Below are positions 1-13,899 of a stretch of 64,000 nucleotides of DNA, in pieces (positions within the stretch are counted from its first letter, which is position 1; every line of letters begins with the position of its first letter). The position numbers were made by a program, and so were the translations under genes. The notes below the pieces were generated by a model. That model was given only the letters and a program-made list of their open reading frames with translations. It was not told the origin of the DNA and did no database searches. Source of the DNA: Cunninghamia lanceolata (Eukaryota; Streptophyta; Pinopsida; Cupressales; Cupressaceae); contig BSBN01000334.1 in NCBI GenBank assembly GCA_027924645.1, positions 7,744,501-7,808,500 on the forward strand, read 5' to 3'.

Positions 1-113
1 AGGGGGAGCTCCAGAAAAGTGTACATAAGAACAGAGCATCAGCCAAGGGGGTGTATGCTATAACACTTAGTCATTTTTCAATAAGTGTTGCCATCAATGC
101 CAAAAGGGGAGAT
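1..113 (+). mobile_element. 3' end of the interior of a copia element (Copia-1) with polypurine tract
   Basis: This is non-coding sequence just upstream of an LTR. It contains purine runs (agggggag at 1, aagggggtg near 45) and ends with the block catcaatgccaaaagggg at about 92-109, then agat. Almost the same block precedes the 3' LTRs of Copia-B and Copia-A in this window, which identifies it as the polypurine tract that primes plus-strand DNA synthesis. The rest of the element lies left of the window. Confidence 0.75.
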
Positions 114-1241
114 TGTTGGCAAGAGACACTGTGTGGCTTCATGAGTGTTGTCATTGATGGCAACAAAGTCCATCCCACACACCTGTAGGACATGGTATGT
201 CTATACCGGAAGTCAGATTGAAGAGTATTTTGGTCCAGTGAGCAAGAACAGAGCATGCAACAAGGTTCGCCAATCAGGTCTGGATCTTTCAGAGGAAGTA
301 TCTTAGTAAAGTGTGGACTTGGGGAAGTCAAGAAGAGTACCATGACTAATAAATTCTAGAGATTGAGCCTCCGGTGATGAAAGAGTGAAAAGATATGAAC
401 ACCTAAGTGTTGGGTTCCTATTTGGCACTAAAGACTGAGGAAGAACTGACCGACAGAGCATCAGACCTTAATCCAGATGAGATATTGATGGTGATCATGT
501 TTCTTGAGGTATCATTCATGACTGGCCAACATGATTGATGACTTCTATAACTATCTTGTTGATACGCATCACTTAGTAAGCATGGATTTAGCTGACAGAC
601 CAGAGTTTGGAAATATCTTGATTTTTCCAGATGTTGACTAGAAAGATGATTGAAATCATTGATGTAGATATATATACCAGATTGATTTTAGTATGAAGGT
701 GTGTGTGGTGTGTGATGTTGTGTGAAGAAAAGCAGAGAGTAGCATGAAAGTAGCTATACAGGTCCGGTATGTGATAGGACATCAGGACCAAAGAAGAGGA
801 AGAATGAAGTGTAGTAGATAAGTGTATTGAGCCTAACTGAAACTGAACCTCAGCATATGTGGATGCTTCTCATCAATTCAATCACTTGGTTACTTTCTTT
901 ATAGCTTGTAGACAGTGAGTCTCTTGTAGATTGTGAGCCTGTGTGAGCAGTGTGCTCAGGCAGTGAGCCCTAATTGGCAAGTGCCATTTTGTACTTCTAT
1001 TCTTTTAACAGAGAATACAATCTTGCATTAATCACCTCGTGGTTTTTCTCTTAATAGGGTTTTCCACATCAAAATCATTGTGTTATGTGTATTGATTTTA
1101 TTTCTGCTTTCATGGTTATGCATGCTTATGTGATTTGATGCTACATTAGTTGTTAAAGAAGAACAGAAAGTTAAAGTAATTAAAATAACTGATTCACCCC
1201 CCCTCTCAGTTATCAATAGGATTCACCAAGATTCTATATGT
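114..1241 (+). repeat. Copia-1 3' LTR
   Basis: The LTR begins TGTTGGCAAG directly after the polypurine tract. Near its right end it carries the U5 block found in the other copia LTRs here (ggtttttctc...agggttttccac, 1041-1067) and the tail gattcacccccc at about 1191. A degenerate cluster of cagtgag/gtgagcc words lies at about 910-970, upstream of the U5 block, as in Copia-B. The exact right end is uncertain because the terminal CAACA is not preserved; alignment with the LTR at 61556 puts it near 1241. The partner 5' LTR is outside the window. Confidence 0.7.
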
Positions 1242-2588
1242 TTTTTTATGGGGGGTTCCTTAAAATTATCACTATCCACCTTTGTTTCCTTTGCATCACA
1301 TATCATCCCTTTTGTGTCATAATTCTTCATTGTGTGATTTATTTTATGTTTTAGCCACATCCCACCATTAAAAGCTAGAGAATGATGATCCACTATTTAG
1401 TCACTATCATATGTGCTACTATTATCTAACCAAGACTGAGATCTTGTTTATCTTTGATTACCTTTTATGAGCATCTTTTCTATGATCCCATATCACCTAT
1501 CTTGGATCTAATCCATCCTATCATTTGATACATTAATCATTGGTCTTATTACCCTTTTCCAATCCTATTGATGCTAGACATTTATATTGACCATGGTACC
1601 ATTCTCCTAGTGCCATGATCACCTCACACTTCAATCACATAGTGGTTCATCCTTGGACCACCCCTTAGGGGCATGACCAAAAAATCCCCCTTGTGCTTCA
1701 TCATGGAATTTAACACTAATTTCTACCAAATTTCCTATCATCCCTTCTCCTAACCCTATCCATTTCCATATCCTTTGATCTATTCCATCCAAAAACCTTA
1801 AGTCTCATTGTCAAATCCAATTTTATCCTTGTTGGTACCTTTTCTTAGTGACCCTTAATTATTTGCTAATAATTATTTTTTGACCTCTCTTGGAGGCATG
1901 ACCCATGATGTTCCCCTTGCTCATTAGATTTTCATACCATCACTTGCCCCAAGCATGACATCTATTTTCTCTTGTGATCTCTTATGAAATTGACTTAGAC
2001 CCACACATCAAAACAATCATCTATACCTCCAACAACAATGTCCAATCTAAAGTCAAATAATTTGAAAAAATAATCAAAATGGAAAATAACAACATATAAA
2101 TTAATTAATCAAACACCCTTCTATTTCACCAATCAACATAAAGGGGCAATATATTCTTTCATAAGCTTTCTGTCACTCACCTCTTCAACCAAACAGGCAA
2201 GTTCCAAATTGAAACTAGGCCTATCATATCCAATTAATCAATCCAAATAAAATCCAATATCCCCTTAGGATGGATACCATCTTTAGCTATATGGTATCTC
2301 CTACTAAAAATGTTGCATGAAATTTTTAAATAGAGTGGCTCCTACCAGAAATACTGCAACTAACCAACCAACCAATCCAATCAACAATTTGGGTTGGCTA
2401 CCATCCTTAGATGTAAGGTGCCTCTATAAAAAATTACACCACAACAAATCAACCAAAATCTAGTCATTTCCTAGCACCTTTTCTTGTTGGCTTCACTTGG
2501 CATCATCTTTAAGTTTGTATTTCTATCTAGAGATTCCCAATAAATTCGATTGCTAAACTATTCATTTTCCAATTCCCATTAGTGGGTT
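1242..2588. other. Unclassified AT-rich sequence, no gene
   Basis: No reading frame of substance and no recognisable domain appear on either strand. The wording resembles decayed retrotransposon interior. Two imperfect copies of a phrase of the type 'ttaggatggataccatc...gtatctcctac...aaa(a)tgttgca' occur at about 2265-2315 and 2394-2445, with a third partial copy at about 2335-2360, suggesting an old local duplication. Confidence 0.5.
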
Positions 2589-2911
2589 TGTCATGCCCCA
2601 AGATTATGCTAAAGACGTTAGCAATTAAAAATTGGAAAAAAAATTTGTGATCCAAAAGTGTCATCAAGCAAGCCACATTGGATTACACATTCCCAAGGTG
2701 TCATAACATGTAATGACACACTTGGCATGCACAATAATGCATAATGCAAAGTGACACAAGTGGAAGACCTAAAAGCACCATAGGAAAAAGTACAATGATT
2801 TTCAGTAAAACCAAGATGTGGAGGAAAATGAAGGTTTCCAAGACAACTACTAAACCCCTACAACCTATCTACTACGCCACACCCATGATATCTTAGAACA
2901 CAAAAGGTACA
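2589..2911 (-). repeat. Left (3') LTR of the 2589-11430 element
   Basis: It starts tgtcatgccccaag and ends near aaaggtaca. Several blocks are shared with 11095-11430 in the same order: the gcatgcaca-aat phrase, 'actaaaccc...tacaacctatctacta', and 'atctta-gaacaca'. The copies are strongly diverged and the borders are good to about 20 bp. Confidence 0.55.
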
Positions 2912-5900
2912 AAGCCAAAATTTCCAAAATATTTTCCTTTAGAAAAAAATGACATAGGCTTGGACTTCCTACTTGATCTTGTAAGTTAACTTTCTAACTC
3001 AACCTTGAAAGTTAGCCTTGCAAGTCAAGTTTTCACATAAGCCTATAAAATTGGCCTTCAACCCCCCAATTTGTATTTAACACTAACACTAACACCTCAG
3101 ACTTTAGAAATAGGTTTGCACGTTACATTATCCTACAACACTTACTTAGTATTTTGACTTCAAGCTACAACCTACATCCTATACCCACTTGAACTTCAAA
3201 GATAGAATCATACAGCTTCAAACTTCAAAGTTTGACTAACACTAATCACAACTATGCCTCTTGCACTTTGATGTCCAACATGCACCAAGCATTTTATATT
3301 TCAGGGTCTAAGAAATGATATCCATTTTGATGTTTAGGTTCTAAAATGAAACTCACATGAAACAAGGTCCTAACAAAAGCTTGTGACAAAACACCTTTGA
3401 CAGTTTGGACTTTGGGGTCCAACTTGCATTTTGTATCATACAAAGTGTTTGATCAACTTTGAACACTCACTTTGACAAACTCAAACTTTAGGATCCAATA
3501 TACCTTTTGCAACATGTAAGATGGTAATGAGACTATAAAATACAAGCCTCTTATACTTTGGATAGGAAAATCTAAATTTCATGCAATTATGCCTATGAAA
3601 TCTAATATGCAATAGTTGACAACAAAAAAAGAAAGAACGAAAAAACTAGCAAGTCTAATTTTCTTGCTTGATGAGGCATAACTTCCCTAGTTTTCATGCT
3701 AGGAGAAAATGGATTTTACTAAATGTTTAAGAACATATGGGATCTATATCAGTCAAATGAGAACCCGCAAAATAGTCTTGACTCCCAAGAACAAGGTTAA
3801 TATAACGTATACCTCATAAAAAAGTTATAAACATAGAAACAACAACAAGATAATGCTTCTTCAATAAAGGAATATAATTTACATATAAACAAATCAATTT
3901 TGAATAGTACAATATAATAGATAGAGGGAAATGCAATAAATACTAGAAAACTCACTAAGCCACAAGAAGAAAGGAACCTGACATGCTCTCCAAGTAAATC
4001 TAGAAATATAGCTACCCCTAATGGAATTACAATGCCACCTAAGCATGTGGAACCCTCAAGCTCACCCCTTTGAACTAAGAGATAGATGATTAGGTAGTCA
4101 TACACACATGCAAAATATAATATGAGGTATGAAACAAATCATGGAATCACATACCAAGAACATACACATGAAAACAAGTACGTAATATAAAACATTTTTT
4201 CTCTTCGTTTGGATTACTCTAATGCCCTATGCAATGCTCTTGACATTCATTGATTTGAAATTCTAGTCATCCTTGAAGCCAAAGGTAGGGAAGTGTTTGG
4301 CACTATTAGGTTTATGAGGATTAATACTATCGATATGGATTTTCATCCACCTTCAATGGCTCCGCCTTATCTCCACCTTCCATTTGCTGCTCCTCTACAA
4401 TAAAATATTGATTCCAACCCTAAATAGCTCTATGGTCAGTGTTTTTTGGTTTTCAATTGCCATTATAATTTTTCTCTTCTCTCCATCCCATTCCAGATGG
4501 GTGTTTTTTAGTCTCCTAATTTTTGGTGGCTCCACTGCATCTTTTTTGACTAAATTTTTGTACTTTTATATTTATAAATATAGAATGGATAACTAGTTCA
4601 CCTTTGTTTAAAAAAAATACAAAACAAGGGTGATGGTCTTCAACCAATAATACATAAGAACACATGGTGACAACCACTAATATCAAATAGTTAGTTGGCA
4701 CAACATCACACTCAAGAAAGAATCTCAAGGACACATTAGTACCAACAACATAATAAAATGGAATAACAATTACTAAGCATTAGACATAGAGCATCATTGT
4801 TTTCATGCATGATCTCCTAAATCAAGTCGTTAGTGCAACTAATGACATAACTTGCACAATCTTTTGAACTAGGTCTTCAATGTAAGTAATGGAATTAAAA
4901 TTATCTTTATTTAAATATTTAAACCATTGATTCATTTTATCTCATTAAGTTACCCATATGAAACTTATTAATGGTACATCCCTAATCTTCAAGGTGCGAC
5001 ATGGTCCACTCTACTCCTCTTAGCATCTAATCCTAGGTTCAAAGTTAACCATTTCCCCTATGGTCAAGGGATGGAAAATAAGGTCAAAGAATGATGATCC
5101 TAGTATCTTCAACACACCAAATTAAGGCTTGGAGAATGATGTCAAATATTGGAATCCCTCCATCTATTGTTGAACAACACAATAAAAAAAGTTAACCATA
5201 GGCCAAAAGCCAAGGCATGAAAAATGGGGTCAAAGTTCATGATCCCTGTATCCAAATGGTTGATAATTTCAAAAGATTCATTATAATCTTCATCTCATAA
5301 AATAAAACATAAAAACAAGGTTTGAATTCAATTTTAGTTTTCATAAATAATGTTTACAACCATAAAAATACCAAATCCACCATTAATGACATTACTTAAG
5401 AACTTCAAAATTCAAAAACACTAAATTACATAGAATTTTAGAAATCTAAAAATACCCTTTGGTTCCTAAAATGTACAACATACATAGCAACTTTTAAGGA
5501 ATTACAAGAATTTATTGAAATTTTAGCCACAACTTTGGCCCTATTTGCACATTTCAAAAATAATTTACAATCAAAATTAATGACTGAAATCTATTTCTAC
5601 ATGCATGAAATTCACTCTATTTACTCCTACACATGATTAATCCATATTCATCCGCCTTTTATACACATGGTAAATATAAAAATTGTATATTGAAAAGCAT
5701 GAATAAAACAAGAAAGTTACCTCCTCCATGCAACCTACCAATTGAGAAATCTCTCCTTGAGTGGTAAATATGAAAACAAATATTATCCCTCACTCAAAGA
5801 AACACAATCACAATCAAATCCACTCCTAAGAATAGTTAGAATCCCCATGTAGAAACTTCTATCAATTTCATTTCAAAAGGAGAAGGGGGAGAGAGGGAGA

Positions 5901-8900
5901 CAATTTTCCCTAAGAAAAAAGAAGTAAAAATATTAGGCCTTTCCAGTTTCTTTTATTTCTTAATTTTCCTTTTTGTTTTCTTTATTTCACTTTTTGATAT
6001 ATTTTTCATATAGAAATATTTCAATAATGGAATTTTGTAATAATAAATATTTTCCAAACAAAAAAAAGATAAACCTTAGGAAAGTACTAACATTACTAAT
6101 AGTTTTGAATAATAGAAATTGAATTAATTTCTTTTCCCAATTAATTAACACATACAATTTTAATCAATTGGCTAAGGCACAAGGCATAAAAAGTCTTTTA
6201 AATTCATAATGTATTGTTGAATAAAAACATATTAAAATGCATACAACTGATCCATGACAACTATTAAATTGAATCAATTTAATCTTTAAGGAATAATGAT
6301 ATTTGCCAACACTTCACCACAAATAGTGTGGAAATTGACAAGATGCAAATTCAAAGTAGATGATAAAATAAACACATACAAATATAATATACTCTTCATA
6401 GGTCTATTCAAAACACAAGGACCTAAAATTGATACTAGTTTGGGTTATGGTTTCATAGGTATCAATAGTTTACATCTCACAACTCAAATCATGTGAGATG
6501 GGGAAGAGACACACACCATATTTTCCCAAACTAAACAATCTTGAATAACCACCATTTGTGTGAAAACCTATGCCTACACACTCAACAAGACTTTAGGCAT
6601 ACCCTATCCATACAAGAGGTAAACTAGAGCCAATGATAATCATCATGACATAATGTTGAACTAAATAATCATAATCAAATTTCACATATAACAAGTATAG
6701 TGAAAGTAGTGATGATGAAATATTGGAGGAGTCCAAGATATATACCAATTAAAATACATAAATCCAAAAGGCATGATCTATATCCCATGATGAAAATCTA
6801 TGAGGAACCTCATCAACAAGTATGATAACATATGAAAGAAAAAAGAATCCAAGCATATAGCATCATGATATATGCATCCCATAATACATCATTGAACATA
6901 GATGCAAAAGAAAAACCTTATCAATAAATCACATCAATGGTAAACTAAAACACCATATATGGTGATAAATCACATCAAAGAATAACAGAAACACCTAATG
7001 TACATCATAAGAACATCTTGATGGCACTACAAGGCCTCATTTCAAAGTTTAGTACCAAGGATATACCAAACACTAGTAGGACCTTACATCCTCCTCCATT
7101 AGGATTTGGCTTTCTCCTAAAAGTCATCTAGGGAAAATCACACACTGCCCCTCACAAAAAATACTTCACAAACACTATTAATCCCAAGGCATACATCCAA
7201 GGATAAAAACAATCAATATAAGCATGGCTTCATCTCTACACTAGTTGAATGCTCTATTATTCTAAACCAAAATATTACACAATACATTAGATTCATTAAA
7301 GCATAACCAAACAAGGCACATCACACACTATCACTAATCATAGACAAGTATTCAAGACACATAATGAATAATTTAGGAATAACTCACACAAGAATTGCAT
7401 CACACCTAGCATCCTACAAGTAATTCTCAAAAGTGCTAAGTAGAAATTCCCACAACAACTAGTTTAAAAGGAAAGAGCAACTCATAAGAATAGACAAGAT
7501 ATTATGTATAAATATATAAATAACATGTCCTAATGCACTCACTAATGCACTATCATACCCTACACTATGTTGTAACATTTGTGCAGCCATGGAATCATAT
7601 TTCAACAACACATTGTGCATCTTCATCTTACTTAATAACATGGTCCCTATGTCTAAGACACAACATCATATACTCTACTAATGTTAGAACATTAGGAGGC
7701 ATGGTATTATGATGAAGGTAATACAATAATATAACAAGTAAGACATGTATTAAGAAAGCATTTCCAAAACACCTCAATCATAAGATTCATTTTCACAAGA
7801 ATAACAACTAAGTTCATTCTAGAACTTTCATAAACATTATTCACTACCATGTAGACACGACATTCATACAACTTATATGATCTCACATCAATAGATCCAT
7901 CAAAATATAATTACAATCCATATCTTTTTTAAACACTTCAAACAAATTTCACTCACATTCCAACAAAGATGTAAGAAATTTAATCTACCAAATATCTAGA
8001 AAACACAACAATAAAGAGTTAAGACATTCTCTACAATTCATTCCCTTATATAATCCACTAATACTCCATCTTAGACATAATAGATAAGAAAATTAAATGA
8101 TACATAACTAGAAAATTAAACATTTTAGCATAGCCACCACAATAATGAAAATAACACAAAATGGAAAAAGTATCCATTACAACAATAAGGTAATAAATGT
8201 GCTCAATTTCAGCAATAGATCAAGTGTGACCATAAAAATCACAAGATGAATAAATATATAAAAATTTGGTGTCTAAATTAGTCATAAACAAAATAATTAA
8301 ATCAATGTTGGCCCTTACAGACAAATAGAAGAAATTGATCAATGACCAAAAGAAAGTATCAAAATCTTGAATTTACAATTAACATGCATTATGTGACTAA
8401 CTCTAGCTACAAGCAAGGTAGACAATAGAATCCCTATAGAAGGATTACTAGAATCCAAGGTGAGTAAGTGAATGCACTCAAATAATACTACACTATTGTT
8501 TCTTTCGAAGCTCCAATAATGCCATAAAACACAAGCTCATAACTCTTTATAATCCTTACTAAGCATAACAACAACCATAAGATGAAATTGTCATAACAAT
8601 ACTCATGCAAAATAAACTATCCAATAGGATATAAAGCTTGGTATGATGGATGCTACAAATGTATTATTCTATTCAAAAGAGAATATTCCACTAATTGAAT
8701 TTCAAACACAACATAATTGATTAATGATTATTTATTTCCACATATGAATAAGAGATCATAACTTCTAGTGCATTTTATAACAAGACAACAAGTCAAATGT
8801 TGATAGATTCAATGCAAAGTTTTCATAGTTTATTCCATCTCTCACCGTATCACATGGATAATAAAATATGGTTCATGATTCATAAAAATGCACACTATCT

Positions 8901-11094
8901 TTCTATACGGATGACATCAAGTCACCAATAAAGGAGGAAATTAATGGTTACAACTACTACATAGACATTTATAGGTGTTTTCAAACAAAGACTACAATGA
9001 GATCAATCGTTTAGATATAGACACACTCAAATTAATCATGAAGGATTAAATTTTTAGTTAATAATAATAACATAAGTTAAATTACCATGCAGTGAATTTC
9101 TAACATGCTAGAAGAATAATAATTTCTTTTCAAAATTGTTAATTGTATCATAAGGTTAAAGTTTCCTATAGCTAAAGGATATGATACAAAATAAGAGAAA
9201 ATCTACATTGAGCATCATGGTATCAAATGACATGTCATGCCCAAACTAAAATATATACAAGATAACAAGTTAGATGCCAATAGTGTCATCAAGAATAGCA
9301 CTACAAGATAGGCTACCACTATTAACTAGACAAGGTTCCAATCAATATTAAGTAGGGGTACACTCACATATAAATGCATGGTTACTAAGGGTAATCCTAG
9401 GTTAATATAGCAACATAACACCATAACTTTCTAAGCTTTCCCACTCCAATACTTAACTCCACATAAGTTAAGGTCAACAACCCAAAGGTTCACTCTTAAA
9501 AGGGTGTACAACAAAGTGATCACACAAGTATGACTCCACAATATTCATAGCTATATACATAATCCAAGGATGGATACCTAGTATTAAAAGCCCATGGATA
9601 AACAAATCATGTATAGGATGTTCACAACACATCACATAAATGCTCATAATGGGGTAATCACATTCACATGGGATCAAAAACACAATTTCCTTTCCCCATT
9701 CATTATTTAGTGTTCAAAACCAACTTTCATAAATAAAATTATGTAATAAAATCATCACAAGGTTTTCTAAGAAGTTCACTAAAACATTGATTAGAATTAA
9801 ACCTTTTCTAGATATAAATGGAAGGTAACCATAATCTTCCATTCAATAGAAATTTAACAAGATCATCAACACAATACTATTCACTACTGGTTCATAATCA
9901 AATAACAAATCCAGTATCTCAATATAAAGATATAAATAAATATTAATTTCTACAACTCTAACAATGATAAAATATATATGTTCTTTCTAATCCAATACAA
10001 ATATATTAAAGAAAGCTATATTCCTATCCCAATTGACATGGAAGCTTGGCTAAACAAGGAATATTACACAAATAATTCCTTCTTTTATAAAAAAGAAAAT
10101 ACATTTTATATGCAAGCTTTCCATTTCACATTAACATGTTAACACAAAAGAGGGTATTTTTGAATTAGATATTCTTCCTTTGATATTCACTAATGATTTA
10201 AATCTAATGCATTTTCAAAACTACCATTCTATCAGCTAGCATCACAATACAAAACACAATAAGGAGCTTTATATCACCACACAACATTCTAAACAATAAA
10301 AAAGTTATGACAATTAACCTCATTCAACAATGAAATTCATTAACTTATACAAACAAAAAGAGGAATTGTATTGGGTACATAAGTCTCTACCCAAACATTC
10401 TAGCATATCACTATGACGAACTTCTTATACATGATGATATGCATATGTTGCAAGATGATTCCCACATGATAAAGAGTAGTAAAATGTAACATTCACATCA
10501 CAAAAGGGAAAATTCAAATGGTAAGTACTATAATCACAAACCTTAGACATCATACAAAAGGTTAAAGATAATTGGGGAACTCTCATCCTACCCCAACAAG
10601 AAACTCCTTCAAAGCAATAATTTCTCTTCATACATTGACATGCACACTAAACAAAATTACAAGTACATATTTATGGTCATAAAACACATGATTCACTATT
10701 AATATCATTCAAAAGAACACCTCAATATTTATGAATTGCCATGCATATCACTTGGTCACAACTCCTTCACAAGTGTCTGTATGCATAATTCCTGAAGAAA
10801 GCATACAATATTTCACTCAATGCACATAGCTAACATTAACACTTATACCTTTTCATGAGTTCAATGATATCACTCAAAGTATTGAGAATATCTATCACAC
10901 ATATATATTGAAGACAAAAGTAGATTAAAGTTAGGGTCTTACTATCCCCACTCATGGTATACTCCAACACAATACGAAATGGAGAAGGTACCAAGGAACA
11001 ACTATAAGATACACAAAAAACCACATGACCTAGATAAGAACTAACACATACACAATCTAGAGCTCCTAATGTTGCAACATGGGCTCTGATACGA
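2912..11094. other. 8.2-kb interior without recognisable genes
   Basis: This is AT-rich sequence with only short chance reading frames. The longest on the minus strand (10836-11273, 145 codons) has no recognisable motif. I see no zinc knuckle, aspartic protease, reverse transcriptase or integrase signature on either strand. A purine-only tract (aaaggagaagggggagagag and onwards, about 5876-5900) resembles a polypurine tract but has no LTR start next to it. Imperfect duplicates of a phrase 'aatgatgatcct / gttcatgatccct' with 'atggaaaataaggtcaaa' lie at about 5066-5110 and 5215-5250. Confidence 0.5.
11081..11093 (-). promoter_or_regulatory. Primer-binding site (initiator tRNA-Met type), minus strand
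   Basis: gggctctgatacg reads cgtatcagagccc on the minus strand, against the usual tggtatcagagccc. It sits next to the start of the right LTR at 11095, the spacing expected for minus-strand DNA priming. Confidence 0.6.
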
Positions 11095-11430
11095 AGTAAT
11101 GCCCCAAACTTATTCTCAAAACATTGATAGTTCAAAATTGGATGAACTTTTTTTTCATAATACAAGAGTGGAATCAAGAAAGCTACACTACACAACTGCA
11201 TGTCCAAGATGTGATAACAATATATAATGAAATACTTTGCATGCACATCAATGCACAATGGAAGGTGATGCAAGTGAAATAATTAAAAGAACTACAAAAT
11301 AAAACACCATGACTACCACTAAACATGAGATAAGGAGTAGAGTTGAGGTTTTAAAGACCATTAATGTACCCCTATAATCTACCTACTAAGCCACTCCCTT
11401 AAAATCTCAAAACATAGGAATCACAAAACA
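11095..11430 (-). repeat. Right (5') LTR of the 2589-11430 element
   Basis: It begins at ...taatgccccaaac beside the primer-binding site and ends near cacaaaaca. It pairs with 2589-2911. Immediately to the right, from about 11436, the sequence becomes the Copia-A LTR, so this element or a later deletion cut off the left part of that LTR. Confidence 0.55.
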
Positions 11431-11435
11431 AAGAC

Positions 11436-11759
11436 TATTGGTACCTATAAATCTTGTTTTTATTTAGGGGATTAGTTTCTCCTATTGTTGGTTCCTATAA
11501 AACTCATTATATGATCATTTCTTTTTATGAGGCTAGATTTGGGTAGTAGATCCAAGTATCTTTCCCACCATGGATTTTACCTTCTAGGGTTTTCCATGTA
11601 AATGTGGTGTTTGTCTCATGTGTGAATGTGTTCATTGCTTGCATTGATAATTATATTGATCTTGCTAATAATTTGATGGTAAGTGATTATTGGGTTGAAG
11701 TTAAAAATAGTAATAGACTAATTTAACCCCCGCCTCTTAGTATATTTATGTGTTCTACA
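11436..11759 (+). repeat. Copia-A 5' LTR, left-truncated
   Basis: The segment from ttggtacctataaatc to tgttctaca aligns along its whole length with 39488-39810. It includes the U5 block ggattttaccttctagggtt at 11572. Only the last ~325 bp of an LTR of about 1.78 kb survive. The missing part is not visible left of the 2589-11430 element, so this is a truncation and not a simple interruption. Confidence 0.8.
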
Positions 11760-11762
11760 AAC

Positions 11763-11774
11763 TGGTATATAAGC
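11763..11774 (+). promoter_or_regulatory. Copia-A primer-binding site (decayed)
   Basis: tggtatataagc occupies the position of the tRNA-Met site tggtatcagagc, 3 bp after the LTR end. Three of twelve bases differ. Confidence 0.65.
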
Positions 11775-11826
11775 TAAGATCCTTGGTGCAACCTAACAGT
11801 TGAAGGTTGATCTTGGATTAGAACAC

Positions 11827-13899
11827 ATGGTAGGTCAAGAAGGATCCTATTCAAATAAGGTACCTTTATTTGATGGATCAAACTATGCTTCGTGGAGTAT
11901 AAGGATGGAAGCCTATTTGACTTCATTAGGGTTTGATGTTTGGAAATCTATTTTGGATGGCTATAATGCTCTTGCAACTCATCCAACAGATCCATGTAGT
12001 GACAAGGCATGTAAGAAAAATGCTAAAGTTAAGAATGATATTTTGTGTGGTTTAACAAATTTTGAGTTTGTTAAAGTGATCCATAGCAAGTCTTCTAAGG
12101 ATATTTGGCAAAAGCTTCATAGCATTTATGATGGTGATGATAAGGTTAAACAAGCTAAGCTACAAAGCTACAGAGTCAAGTTTGAAAGTTTGAAGATGAA
12201 GGAAGAAGAAAATATTGCTTACTATGGATGAAATTGTCAATGCTATAGGAGGACTTGGTGAAGAAATAAAATACCTAGTGGTTGTGAAGAAGGTTTTGAG
12301 ATCCCTTAACGAAAAATATGATTGAAATATTTCTGCTATTGAAGAAGCTAGAGATCTGAACTTATTTACAATGGATGGATTATATGGATCTCTCACTGCT
12401 TATGAAGTGAGGAATGTAAATAAGGTGACATCAAAGAAGGATGTTGCTTTTAAGGCATCTAAGAGAGAGAAGAATTGAGAATCTAAGCCTAGCAATGATT
12501 CTAATGATGAGGAGACCAACTTTGTGAGGAAGTTGAAGAAAGGTTCTGGCAAGTATAAAGGTAAGATACCTTTCAAATGCTTTAATTGTGGTAAAATAGG
12601 TTATTATGCTTCAAAATGTCCTTTTGGAGGAAATGAAAATAATGATCAGTCTAAAAGTCATTAAGAATACAAGCACAAAAAGAAGAACTTTCACAAGCAT
12701 AAGAAAAGCCTCTATTCAAAAGATGACAATAGTTCATCCGAGGAATGTAATCAATGCACATCTAAAAGTGAAAGAGAAGAATCTCTATTCATGGTAATGG
12801 AGATCTTGGAAGATGAAGACAATGTTGTAGAAGATGGTGAAGATATGCAAGATTCTAATTAAGAAGAATGTGAAATAGATCTAGAAGGATAACTCATCTC
12901 TACGTTAAATTACTTGAAAAGCTAAAAAGGAAAGAAAATCAAAAACATAAAATGAAGCTTGAAGAATCTAAGAAGCTAATTGGTGGTATGATATTTTAAA
13001 AAAAAAGGAAGATAATAGAAGAAGTTGTCAGATCTGAATTGAAGGAAAAATTAGAAGAATGCAAAATGCTTGAATATGAAACTATGTCCATAAAAAGGAA
13101 ATTAGAGAAGGTCAATGCTCAGTTGAATAGAAGTCTGAAGTTTGGGAAAAGTACATATATGCTTGAATAGATGATAAACAGTCAGATGGCATCCATTATC
13201 AAGTTTGGTTTGGAATAAAATGATAAAATAAATTCAATATTTACCACACCTCCTTAGAAGACAAATATAGAGAGAGTTGAATCAAGTGCAGAAGCATCTA
13301 AGAAATTTGAAGACAATATTAAGAAGGAAGATGGGTTTACTAAAGTCAACAATCACAAAAAGAGATTCAGAGGCCTAGCTCTTGCAAGGCAATTATGCAT
13401 AACCAGATTCAATTGCTCTTTCTCTAGTTATTGTTTCTATTGTAATCAATATTGTCATAAGACTATTGATTGTGGAGTTAGTACAAGGAGAAATGATTTT
13501 GTGAGAAAGAATTCATTTACATATTTAGTTGATTTCAATATCACATGTTATAAGTGCAGCAATTTTGGGCACATAGAATTTTTTTGTAAAAGTGTCTTTG
13601 TGAAGCCTCCTAGATAGGAAAGAAAAGAGGATATTCCTCCTAAGAAAGATAAAAGAGTAGATATTCTTGCAAATCAAAAGAAAGAACCTAAGAAGGAATA
13701 GAAAGTTAAGAAAGGAGATCAAAAGTCTAAGAGATCAATGATTGTTCAAACTGCATTTCATGCTTGAGGTCAAGGAAATCCATGGGTTATTGATAGTTGA
13801 TATTACAGTCACATGATTGGAGACAAAAATAAATTCATCATCATGGAGAAGTTCAATGGTGGTACAATCAAGTTCAGTGACAATGCTGCTACAAATATA
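11827..13899 (+). pseudogene. gag: Copia-A gag and N-terminal protease, disrupted
   Basis: Starting at ATG 11827 (MVGQEGSYSNK), the product begins with the copia Gag opening, including VPLFDGSNYASWSIRME. A UBN2-type Gag domain follows to about 12420, crossing a frameshift near 12231. Next are a first zinc knuckle (12578-12619, CFNCGKIGYYASKC, metal-binding His replaced by Tyr), an acidic and coiled-coil stretch with several stops (12780-13200), and two more CX2CX4HX4C knuckles (13432-13473 and 13546-13587). The protease begins at 13780 with PWVID, but the catalytic DSG triad reads D-S-stop (TGA at 13798). The protein would form the particle shell and bind RNA. The frame is cut at 13900 by Copia-B and resumes at 20960. 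Three knuckles is more than the single one usual for copia Gag. Confidence 0.85.

Larger units (their letters stand above)
2589..11430 (-). mobile_element. Large non-coding LTR retrotransposon, minus strand (LARD-like)
   Basis: Two related sequences of about 330 bp starting with ...atgcccca bracket 8.2 kb. Both contain a tgcacaatg phrase, a stretch of the form 'taaacccctacaacctatctactacgcca', and an ending ...aca. Just left of the right copy is gggctctgatacg, which read on the minus strand is a primer-binding site for initiator tRNA-Met with one mismatch. This sets the orientation: right copy 5' LTR, left copy 3' LTR. No Gag or Pol can be read in the interior, so this looks like a non-autonomous element. 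The flanking 5-mers (gggtt, aagac) do not match, so the pair may have been rearranged or come from two insertions. Confidence 0.55.

Noticed and set aside
3797..4105. 102-codon minus-strand ORF rich in hydrophobic residues
   Set aside because: The hydrophobic run follows from T-rich codons. There is no family match, no conserved neighbour, and it sits in a non-coding element interior.
5876..5900. Purine tract as a polypurine tract of another LTR element
   Set aside because: No LTR start (TG...) or repeated sequence follows it; kept only as a low-complexity note.
10836..11273. 145-codon minus-strand ORF
   Set aside because: It overlaps the LTR and primer site of the 2589-11430 element, is Cys/Tyr/Leu-rich without any motif, and is best explained by chance in AT-rich DNA.
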